From Vitis vinifera (taxonomy: Eukaryota; Streptophyta; Magnoliopsida; Vitales; Vitaceae), in NCBI RefSeq assembly GCF_030704535.1, contig NC_081822.1, positions 6,945,501 through 7,009,500 of the forward strand: DNA of 64,000 nucleotides, in the 5' to 3' direction. The notes beneath the pieces were generated by a model. It was not told where the DNA came from and made no database searches. It saw only the letters and a program-made list of their open reading frames with translations. The translations under genes and the position numbers were made by a program. Below are positions 12,540 through 24,100 of this stretch, piece by piece; positions within the stretch are counted from its first letter, which is position 1, and each line of letters starts with the position of its first letter.

Positions 12540-14740
12540 TCTAGATTGATTAATCATGTTTTTTGTATCGAGTTTGAGGAAGATAGAATATTTAATTTTT
12601 AATTTGAATTGCCTAAAATAATAAAAATAAAAATTATAGAGAAGGTTTAATATTTTTTATTTTTTATAATAAAAATAAATTTTTAAAATTATATATATTT
12701 TTTCTTTTTCTTTTTTCAATGCATTGGGCTGATAATATTAATATGTAATCTCTAATATTATTACTTTTATTATCAAATACTGATAAAAATATATTATAAC
12801 TACAAATGAATATACTTGTATTATAACATGTTATAATAAAACCTAACTAAACAAATTTAGAATTTTTTTATTGAAGTGGTAATTTTGTATAATCGTATTA
12901 TACTATTTAACATATTTGTATCATGAATCATTTTTAAAACAAAATGAAATACTAATTTGAATTTACAAAACTTATAGTTTATATATACATAATTAAACAA
13001 TTTTTATGCAGTGAATGACGTTAATACATTAGAACAACGTGTTATTACCAATGCCAATTCTGTCATAAAATATGGATATGACATAAATATATTATATTTA
13101 CAATACAAATAAACTAATATTACAATATATTATAATATAACTTTTTTTGATGTGTTATATTACAAAAAGAATCGTCATGTGTTATTCAATTTATATTTGT
13201 ATGTTTTTTAATTAACGAGTATTTGTTAAAAATAATTATTTATTTTATTAGGATAACAAAATTTTTAATTGTATGTTACATGTATGAAATGGCATAATAA
13301 TCTTAAATTGTGGTTTTAATTTAAGAAATATTTAAAATAATAAGGAATTTTTAATATAAGTAGTCATTATCCATATCACCCCAATCCATCCTTTTTTATA
13401 ATTTTTATGTATAGAGGTATTTAAAACAATTGTAGTTAATAAGAAATTAATATAAAGTTTTCATTTAATACTTTATTTTAACTTCAAATGTCAATGTTAA
13501 TTATAAAAATAAAATTAATTATATATTTTTTATTTATAATTATATATCAGTTTTATATAATAAAGAGTTTATTTTAAAAATCAGTCTTAACTTTTAAAAA
13601 AATCAACATATTTTTCATAAATTCACCAATTTTATTACTATATTTTTATCTTCGTTAATTTAATTATAAAAATAAATTAATTGAGTGTAGATTATGATTA
13701 AGTATTGTTTAACTTTTATCTTAAAAATATCTCACAAATAGTAATAAGGAAAAGTGAAGCTTCATCATAATTTTTTTTTTTGTAATAAAAACTATTTAGC
13801 AATTGTTTCTAAAAACAATTTTATATTATCTGGAATACAAAAATAAGAAAACACATCTGATAACTATAAATTGTTTTTTTATTTTTTGTTATCAAGAAAA
13901 TAAAATATGATGTTTTCAAATAATATATTTTAATTATTTTTACTTATTTTTATGCAGACTATTTTAAAAAATAATTATATAAATATATAGAATGATTAAA
14001 AATAAAACATTTTATGTAATTTTTTTTTAATTTTAAAAATTACAAACAAATATTTGTTTTACAAAACATCAGTGACTATTTTAAAAAACAATAAACAAAC
14101 AAGGTCTGATGATTTTTTTTTACATATTTTCTTAAAGGAAAGTGTAAGAAAGTAGATTTGTTAACAATATAAATATATTTCTCCCAATATTTTTATAATT
14201 AAGGTTATTCATGATTTTCTTTTCTCATATTTTATTTTCTATTTTTTTTTTCAAGTTTTTTGATAATAGGATATAATATATTTTCGAAGTAATATAAGAA
14301 GAAAATTAATAAAAATAAATTATATAGTAAAAGGTGTATTAAAATAGAAAAAAAAATATATATTATAGCATAAACAGTTTATAGTAGATAAAAATAGTAT
14401 ACTGCTTAATCATTTTATCATCATTTTTATTTTATTTTTATGAAAATCATTTAAAGAAATATAATCATGATTTTTGGTTTTTATTAATATTTTAATAAAA
14501 AAATTCTTATAAATAAATTAAATAAATTATATCCAGAATTATAATTTTATTATGTTAGATAAATAAAAATGAAAATATTTTATTTTAAAAGATTTTTAAT
14601 TTGATTTATAAATTTTTTTTTGAAAATAGAGTTTAATTCTGTATACACCATATTTAAAAAATATATTTTTTATATGAAACAATTAATAATTAAAATTTTG
14701 ATATAAATTTATTTAGTAATAAAAAATTTTATTTTATAAA
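11674..14740. other. AT-rich intergenic desert, probably decayed MITEs
   Basis: About 3 kb of very AT-rich DNA with no supportable gene. The left edge (11690-11770) has a less AT-rich motif, including CCTCCGGAGG and CAGCCGTTGGAT, of a type often seen at the ends of plant repeats. Several stretches begin or end with GTGTTTGAT or AACAAACAAGG, which look like worn terminal repeats of nested miniature elements, but I could not pair ends with a target duplication. Confidence 0.35.
12504..12536. repeat. (AT)n microsatellite
   Basis: An alternating AT run of about 30 bp inside the AT-rich intergenic region. Confidence 0.9.
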
Positions 14741-14843
14741 GGGATAAATATGAAATAAAAGAGTTGGTTTTACAAAGGCGTTGGCTGGCGCAGAATGCCT
14801 GAACGATGATAAGCCGATAAAATACCTTCTCTCCGCTACGCTA

Positions 14844-14880
14844 TGACGTGGCACATTTAGAACAATCCGATCAGGCCACA
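14844..14880. promoter_or_regulatory. UPRE-like and ERSE-like motifs upstream of the J-protein gene
   Basis: TGACGTGG at 14844-14851 equals the core bound by ER-stress bZIP factors (XBP1/UPRE type; plant bZIP17/28/60 bind similar ACGTG cores). It also fits a general G-box-like bZIP site. Fifteen bases beyond its start lies CAAT (14863-14866), nine bases, then CCACA (14876-14880). This matches the ER stress element layout CCAAT-N9-CCACG apart from one base at each end. The pair lies about 270-310 bp before the ATG at 15151. The motifs are directly visible; an ER-stress role is inference. Confidence 0.45.
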
Positions 14881-15150
14881 TCATTTTAGGCATCTGAGAG
14901 TAACCACACACGATACTACCCGTCTCAATGCGGAGAGTCTCCTTCGCCCATCTGCCTCTCTCCTCGATCTACAAATGTAAACAAGTTGGGCGCTGCTTCT
15001 CAAGGCGGTCCAAAATAAATATTGATTGAAGTAAATTAGAAAAAAAAGAAAAAGAAAAGAAGAACAGGAATCGATATTGAGATTTGAGAGCATGATTCTA
15101 GGGTTTCAAATTCGATTGTGGTCAGCAGTTAGGAGCAACCGGTGAATTTG

Positions 15151-18100
15151 ATGTCGGAGGGCAAGAATATGAGAGAAGATGATAATGAGAAAGGGAGTGA
15201 CAATAATCCATGGGCGCGGTCAAACGGACAGTATGAGGAAAAAGGCGAAGGCATGCGACTTTGGGGAATTTTCCTCTTCAGTTTGATTGGAGCCACCGTC
15301 ACCACTTTCGCCGTGAGTTATTATTTAATCTATATCTCTTAATATTTATGTTTACGTGTTATGGATCAGCGCAGGTTATCACTAATCAAATGTAAGTTTT
15401 TGCGAGCAGTTAGGTTCTGAATTCGCATGTATCTCTTAATACTTCTCAGTTAACCTATGATGCAAGGCAGTGCTGTGGGATACTTGATTGAGTTGTATTC
15501 ATGAGTAAAAATGTTTTTGATATTCTGGCCAAGGTTTTTCATAAAATAAAATAAAATAAAAATAAAAAATAAAAATTGTGCAGAGTTTGTGAAGCACAAT
15601 GGAACCCTCATTATTTGTGAAATTTTGATTTCTCTTGATATACTGGGGTTAAACTTAGATGGGCAAATTGTATAGTTTTTGGAAAATCCGTAGAGATGAT
15701 TTTCTAAATGCATGAGATTATATTAAAATTAGGTAAAAGTCCATGACACCAATTATTAAAAGGAGTAATCTGTATTGAGTTGAGAGGGTGGAGGCACTAT
15801 TCTGCAAGAATTAAAAAGATGGTCCACCTATCATTGATGAACTAAATCTCTGGAAGAAATTCCACTCGTTATTCATTGCTTCCCTAGGATATTTGGTTTA
15901 TACACTCTGTTGGGGAGTGCTTTTTTCCCTCTATTGGATACAGCTTTAACTTTACCAGTCGTATTTTGTATTACATACTAAGCGATTGTTGCAATCTGGC
16001 AGGTTGGGCAGTTTCGTAGAACAGCTGGTTGGTTCTATACTCAGGTAAGCCTTTCATCACTGCTTATTCTGAGTAATAAGCCTTTTGTATCGTGCCATCA
16101 TCTAAATAATTTAGTAATTTTACTTGTTTCTATTAATAATTTTCAGTCAATCAAGGCCAGTCTGACTTGGATGATTCTGAGTAATAAGCCTTTTGTATTG
16201 TGCCATCATCTAAATAATTTAGTATTTTTGCTTGTTTCTATTAATAATTTCCGCCCTATAATTATGTATCACCCAGAAGGGTAGGGAAGCTTTCAAAATT
16301 GTTGGCATTTAGAAACCAAAAGCAATCATCTATTTGATGATATTACTTGGGGTTTAGGACAAAACTGTGTTCAGGCATAATATTACACCCAAAATCCAGG
16401 TTTTGACAAGGAAAATTGATTTGTTTCCTATTTTGCTTCTCTTGAAGGTTTCTACTTGTCTGCCCAACCTGGTTTGGGATCCACCTTTGCATCTTTTTTT
16501 CATTTTGTATATGTGACCTGATGGAAGCTGATGAAAACTATATTTTGTTTCTTATTCTGTAATTTAGTGATATATTTTCTGGGTGTTCAATTTAGCAGAC
16601 TAGTTGCTTACCAGGGATGGACCTTGCAGATTGTCTGATTGAACTCATAATTATATGCTGGCTACCTTTATCCCTTTTTGGTTTACCTCATTGACCTGAT
16701 CAAGTCTCCCTAGACTCTGAATCCAATTTGTTGCCTCAGCTTCATATGGTTTTCAATTGAATTGTTCATAAAGATAAAGCAGTTTCACTATATTAACTTT
16801 TTCATGCATGAGTTTGAATATGCTGAGTAATTGATTGATGCTTAAATAAATATTATTAAACTATCAACTTTCGTAAAAACTTAAACTGTCAGGATTTGGG
16901 CCCACAAATGTATACCAAACTAATACCTTCCCTCGCTTGTGACACCATACCCCACATGAAAAGACAATGTAGTAGTTACAGAATCCAGATAAATAGTTGG
17001 AGAGTAGCAGTAGGAGAGACTCAATTTTGATGCTTCAACTGCAGCTCTAAAACCATTTTAGACTACCAACCTTCCAAGCTAACAAATATGTTGCCAATTA
17101 TCTCATTATTTTGTAACATGTGCATTATCTATGTGAAAACCTTTTTCCATTCTGGCAAACTACTCATGAACATCGTTTCAGGAATGAAACATAGCATTCT
17201 TTGCTATATCTTTATTTAGACTTGGATTATTCTTTGTAATCCGTGTTATGGACTCATTAGTTAACAAAATAGAATGACAAGTTGCAGGACAACACCTAAA
17301 GTTCTGTCTGCAATCCCTCCATTGTTGGGCAGAGGTCAAGAAAGGTTCATGCTTTTTAAGCTTGTGAAGTTGAAAGAAATGTTTTAGGATATATGAATTA
17401 AAAATAGGTTAGAGAGGATATAATTTAACAACAATAAGTTGCCCAAATTTTTGGATAGAAACTAATGTATGATTTAGGGTTCAGGCAAAAGAATTGAAGT
17501 TAGAAAGAGGTTTAGTATTTGTGAAGTGGGATTTTAGGTCAGAAAGATTAACAAAGATAATGGCTTCTTGAGTTTATGAAGTGGTCACAGAAACACGAAA
17601 AATTAAGAAGAAAAAACTAAACAACCATGCCTTCCAAACGAACCAGTTTCTCAAATTTTTATTAATTGGACTTTAATCTTGTTTTGGTACATAGGACCTT
17701 ATTTATAGGTACTTGAAAACTTGAAAACAAACTAAAAATCTGCTAAGAATGTGAAACAGTTCCATTCATCTAAAATAGGAAGGGAAACTCCTAATGATGG
17801 TCTGCTAAATTTTGCAATAGAATCTTCTTGGATGCCAAAAATTGTTCTCTTTAGAAATTATTAAAATACTTCTATATGAATTATAAAATTCTAACACAAA
17901 GAAACTCCCATATGAACATTAATTTTCTCTTTCTTTTCCATGTGCTCTCGTCATCAAATTTATCATATTTGGCAGCATCCATTGAATAGTCCCTTTTTGT
18001 GGTTGGGGGAGGAATGGAAGGGGAAAATAACTTGGTGACATAACCATCTGCTCAAGGAAAGAGTTTTGTTTCTTTTCGTAACCATCTGTTTTTGGTGCTT

Positions 18101-21100
18101 CCTCTTTTCGTTTAATATACATCCTTTTATCTATCAAAAAAAAAAAAAAAAGTTCTAAGTAGTATTCTTGTTAAATATTCTCTTTAAAGAAAAGGAATAC
18201 TTGTTGCATGGACAGGCAAAACTGATCAAATATGTAACTTCTCTGAAAAAGTTTGCTAGGTCACAATCATCAAGGAATGGTGCAACTGGTAGTTCTTTTC
18301 GGTCAAGTTTTCAGGAGGAAGCATGGAAAAGATATAATCGTCGAATGCAAGAGGAATATGAAGAAGAAATGGAGAGAGTGGTGAGTTTTTCTTTTTGTTT
18401 TCTTTTCTAAAATCATTTTTGCTTCTTTTTTTTTTTTTAGCCTTTTTTTGGTGGGTTGGGTTGGGGGAGGGGAGGAGTGGGACTTATCGCATACTAAGGT
18501 TGAAAACCCTGTTTGATACCCTCAACTCTCATCGTGGGATTGTAGGTATTGGAGGGCCATTGGACCAATAATAGTAATGCTTTATCTCTATCCCTCATTT
18601 TTGGTCTCTTGGGGTAGATGTTATTGTTCTACTTCAGTTTGTATGTTAAAGTTGTTCTTCTCTCAGTAGTCTGTCTCTTCTTTCTGTTTCACAAACAAGT
18701 AGCTTGTTTCTTTGCATAATGCTCTATATCTACAATGAGAACTACTTTCATTCTGCCTTTAAGGTGTCTGAAAAATCCCTTTGTTTGCCCTAGATTCTTT
18801 GGCCTATGCTGATCCTTCATAGTTTCTTTGGTTCATTTCATCCTTAGTTGAGTACTTCCACTGATTTCATTTGTGTTCCTTTGTGATGTTAAAATTTTTA
18901 TTATTTATTTGATTGTAAATGTTCTTCCTAGGAGCGTATAAAGCGTATGCAGAGTGTATTCAACCGAGAGAGGAATAAATACAAGAGAAGCTACGAGAGT
19001 TGGCGTGAAAATGGTGAAGGTCCATATCATCAACATTTCCAGAGGGATGACTGGTATTGGAAAACTGATACATCCTACAAATATCAAAGGGCTAATGCCA
19101 GGGAAATTCCTAGAGACAGAACCAGTGCAAGTTATCCACTATCCCATCACTATTTAACTTTGGGTCTTGACAGGTAATGTTCAGGGTTGCAGAAACCCTT
19201 TTTTTTTTTTTTTTCATTTTTGATAAGATAAATTGATTAGATTAAAAAATGCCAGTGTGGTTGCAACTGATATACATAGGGATTATACTTAGACTCTGCC
19301 AACAAGAGAGAGAGAGAGAGAGAAAAGATCTCTGTAAACACTAGAGCAGCCCAAGCTGATAAACCCAATAAAATATCACCCTTGAGGCTTTGGCTCAGGT
19401 TGCAATTAAAGAAAAATAAAAAGAGTGACTAATTTCATTCTTCCCCTTCTGAAAATTGGGACTCATAAATAAAAACTGTTGGATCTACAAGAGGTTCCTG
19501 AAAGTAGGAAGGTTTTAATAGGGTTATTTTCAAATCTCTTGGCTCTTCACATGGATTCAAATATTTGTTTTATTGGTAATGCTTTCTGGGATTTCGTTTT
19601 ATCATTTGGTCTAATATCTCCTGCTTCTATTTTGTTCTAAACATGTGTAATCTACCACTAACACAAGGGCTTGCATCTTCTATTCTCCTATCATTTTCTT
19701 TCTTTATGCCCTCTAAATTATAATTCTTAGGAAATAGTAGTTTAAGTTAAACATTATAGTAAATCATTTTATTTGATCTTATAAGCAAATAAATCAATCT
19801 ACTATGTGCTAGTGGCTGAAAATTAACTTACATAAGAGTGAAATAATCCCTATAGGTGAAGTGGTGGGGCAAGAGGAATTGGCTTCCTTGTTTGGGTGTA
19901 CGGCTGGGTGTTTTCCTTCCATTAACCTTGGCTTGCGCTTGGGTGCACCCCCTAGATCTTGCACTGGTTGGGATTCAATGGAGGAAAGATTAAAGAAAAG
20001 ATTAAGCACGTGGAAGAATAAAATCTAATGAGAGTCTTTATGGGGAAATCACCGAGTAGGAAGAAAATACACCTGGTGAATTGGGTAACAGTTTGTGAGG
20101 ACAAAAAGTATGGAGAACTGGGGATTAGAAATCAGGAAGAGGGGCTAATGGAGGTATTGTTCATGAATATAACAGTTTGTTTTCAATATACATATTCCTT
20201 GTTTCCTATAAAAAAAAAAAAAAAAATGAATATAACAGTTTGTGGAGGAGGATTATCCAGGGTAAATTTGGAAAGTGGAGGGGGGTTGGTGCCTGCAAGA
20301 AGCAAGAGGGGCTTATGGTGTGAGTTGTGGAAAGATATTTGGAGGGGTTGGGGAGAGTTTAGTTTCAGAACTTTATTGTGGTTAGGAATAGGACGAGGAC
20401 CAATTTTTGGGGGGATAAATGGGTGAAGGATCAACCTTTGAAAGAAGGCTTCCCTTTTCTGCTTAGTCTTTCCTTTTTCACTAATGCTAGTGTAGTTCTG
20501 AAGGCATTTTCAAGATTGGAAGTTAGAGGAAGTTCATCAATTTCAGATATCAACATTGTGAGGTTTCAATGAGTAGAGGAAGATCACTTATGGTGGATGG
20601 AGGATAAGAAGAGAAGTTTTAAAGTGAAATCTTTTTATGACTTTTTATGTGCTGAAGAGACAATCGTGTTCCCTGTTTATGAGGTGTGGAGAACTGGTGT
20701 TGCTATAAGGACTTGTTTTCTTGTGTGTGAGGCAAAGTGGGGAAAAATCTTAACCATAGACCTTCTTGTGAGGAGAGGGTAGCGAGGAGTCGGCATATCA
20801 CATTTTGACTCACAGAACTAGGACCACACAGTTTGGGCTCTGCAGCTAAACATTTTCAGGTACAGTTGGTCTTGCTAGAGTGAACTAGGGAGCTTCTTTT
20901 GGATTGTAAGATACGAGGTTTGAAGAAGGAGTGGAGGAAGGTTGGCAAATGGCTCCCGTTTGCTTATTTTGGTACATTTGGAAGGAGCATAACTACCAAA
21001 CTTTTAATAGAGAAGAGACATCAGATCAACAATGGAAGGAAACCCTCATTATGTCCCTTCTAGAGTGTTCCATGTCCCCTCTAGGAATGACTGGTTCTAC

Positions 21101-24100
21101 GCTGCAAGACTTTGTGGATTAGTCTTCATTGTAGATAATTCATTGGAGGGCTCAGTTAATTACAACCACTCAAACAGAAAAAGGGGGACTGAAAAAGCTG
21201 GTGGGATATGGTTTCTGAGTGTTCTTGAAGTTTAAGTCATTTGGACTGCTGTTAGAAGGTTTAGAGGTTGAGGGCTTTGCTCTACTCAGAAATAGGTTGG
21301 ACAAAGATGAGGATAGGGAGCAGGAGGGTGGGAAGTGGAGAAGGTTTTCATTCTGTTCAAGATCTGAAAGGGATTTTGACGCGGGTTTGTTTTGTAATGT
21401 CTAAAGGGACAGACGGTTGTTGTCCTGAAGTGGTAAGGGAGAGTGGAATGGCTGCAGTGGGTAGATGAAGTTTGTTTTTATTTTTTTATTTTAGTATTCT
21501 TAGAGGGGTTATAGTTTGTGTGAATAGGTAGTTTTCAAGGCTTTGTTCAGGTTGCAGTAAGTGGGCTTGGTTTGCAAGCAAGAAGTTCATATGAGGGCTT
21601 TCTGTTTTTTACAGGCCTTTAGGATGCTATTTTTGTCTCAGGTTGTGGTTTGTTGTTTTCCTTTCCCTTTTGCTTGCTTTATGGGGTTATTTCTATACTT
21701 TGTGTGTACTTTATATGCCTTTTCCAATAATATATCTGCTTAGTTTAAATATAAAAAAATAAAATAAAATGGTTTTTTTTGGAGAGGTGTTTTTTCTTTG
21801 GTTCCTTTCATGCCCCCCCTGTATACATAGGTGTGTCTCCTTTTGTTAGACACCTTTATTGTGAATCTTTGTTTGCCTCTCACCAAAGGGAAAAAAAATA
21901 GATAGACAATTCAATAATTTATTCGGTCATGGTTTTAATGATTCGAGGTAGGGATGACAATGTAGCTGTTTTCTCAGGCGACCACACTGGACTACCCACA
22001 TTGATGCAAATTTGGGGAGTGTAATCTAAGTAGGGCAGGTTTAGGGTGTTTGGCATAATCAGAGTAGGGTGGGTTCAGGGTGTTCCCCCCCTTCTCTCCC
22101 CCAAATTTATTGGCTAAAATTGCATAGGTTTCCTTGCAGTGTCAAGATTACCTGTCACTAACTAAGCCATGAGGACGATGATTTGACATTGGCCTTTAAG
22201 GTCCTTTCCTGACTCCGCACTCACCTCCTAGCCTTTCTTAGCCTTGGAAATTGAAAGTGGAGACTAGGTCTGACTCCCCCACTAGATTGTTCTACTTCCT
22301 GTGAAGACCTTAGCACATCTTGCCCATTTCCACTAAATGGGTGCCACATGTACACTCTATGCCCTACCTTCAGCCACTTGAAAAGAAGTGTGGCATCGTC
22401 TGCACTTCATCTTCACTCCTTACTCCAATTGCAAATGTCACTGATAGACTGATTCGTTACTCCCCCACTGATTTCATCTAAGAGAACCAAACTGCATCTT
22501 CCTTGAATAACGAAATAGAGAAGGTGGCCTTCACAACTGTAAATAGGCTGAATTTGAAGAAAGGGATCCTTTTTTGTCCTTTGTGATGCATAGATTATTT
22601 TTCTTTTATTTCTTCTTCATTGTTTGCTTCATTTGATAATTGATCCATGAGCGCATTCAGATTGTCTCCAAGTCAGGTTTTCCTGTGTTGGTTTACTTTT
22701 CATGGTCATGATGAACAACTGAACTGGAAGAGTGTTTAGGGTTTGATGCCCTTGAGGCCTGGCTCAAGTGGTAAATGGTTGGGGTGGGTTTATGGGAGCT
22801 TCTAGGTTCAAGATCCAGTTGGGACAAAAAGAAAAAAGAAAAAAGAAAAAAGAAAAAAGAAAAAAAATTGCCTATCCAAAAAAAAAAAGAGTATTCGGGG
22901 TTTGGTCTTTGGGTCCTTCTTCTTGTGGAGAAAAGGAAGGTGGGGATGGCACTGACTAGGTCAAGCTTCTTAATTGATAGATCTTTGGTGACTCCAACCC
23001 ACCCTGGCACGGGTCTGGTCCAGGGACAGGATGAGTGTTTAGGCTGCAGGGGTGTGCCCAAGATAGGGGTGGCTGGACCTGAGCACACCCCATTAACATC
23101 CCTAGTTGGGGATTTTCTTGAGGATGAAAATTTGCTTTTATTGCATTTCTAGACAGCCTGAGAATGTTTTGACCAAAATGAAAATATCCGTAACTTGATT
23201 TTATGGATGTATTGGGAAATATTGGTGGATATTTTAACATAAAATATTGGTGAGATCAAAATTGATTAAAACTCATTAAAATATTGTAAAACCTCTAAAA
23301 AATGATATAAGATGAATCTATATATATATATATATTAAAATTGATATATGAATGATATAATTTATAACATTTTATAATAATAGGTGGTATTTGGAACTGC
23401 AATTAATGCTAAAATGATAATTTACCTACTTTATAACATATGTATAATTATTATATTTGTATTTAATTCATGATTTTTGTGCTTTCAATAATAAATTAAA
23501 TGGAATTCGACAATAAATAATTAAAATCAATATATTTATTAAAACTTTATTTTAATATTTTATTTTTAAACTATATATAAATTTAAGCGTAAATATAAAA
23601 TATATTAAATGTGGGCAAATATAATTAGTGAGGGCATGTATGCCCCAGTGGTGATTGGGTTGGTTTTTGAACCTCAAGAAACCAGGTTTGAGTCCCCACA
23701 CTGCAGAATTCTGCTTTTGTGCTTTGACCCAGCAAATTTGTTTGTTTGACCATTTTTGACCTAGCGATAAATTGGGATTTTTCCAATAAATCAGTGAAAT
23801 ATTGGTCGAAATGCGAAAATATCGCAATGAATGCAGAAATATCCAGAAATATTGAATCTTGGATGTATCTTCCCGAATTTCGTGTTGGGATCCACCAACA
23901 CTCGAAATATTGAGGATCTATCGGCAATATATCCCAACTTTTTTAACCTTGGTTTTTACTTTGTTTTTTATGCTTTTCTGACCTTGGTCTTCTCCATTGT
24001 CTTTCTTATTTGTAGGTGGTCTTCCTTAACCCCGTGTACTAGGGTGTACTAGGGTTCTTGGGTAACCTCCCATATATATATATAAATATATATAAAGTGA

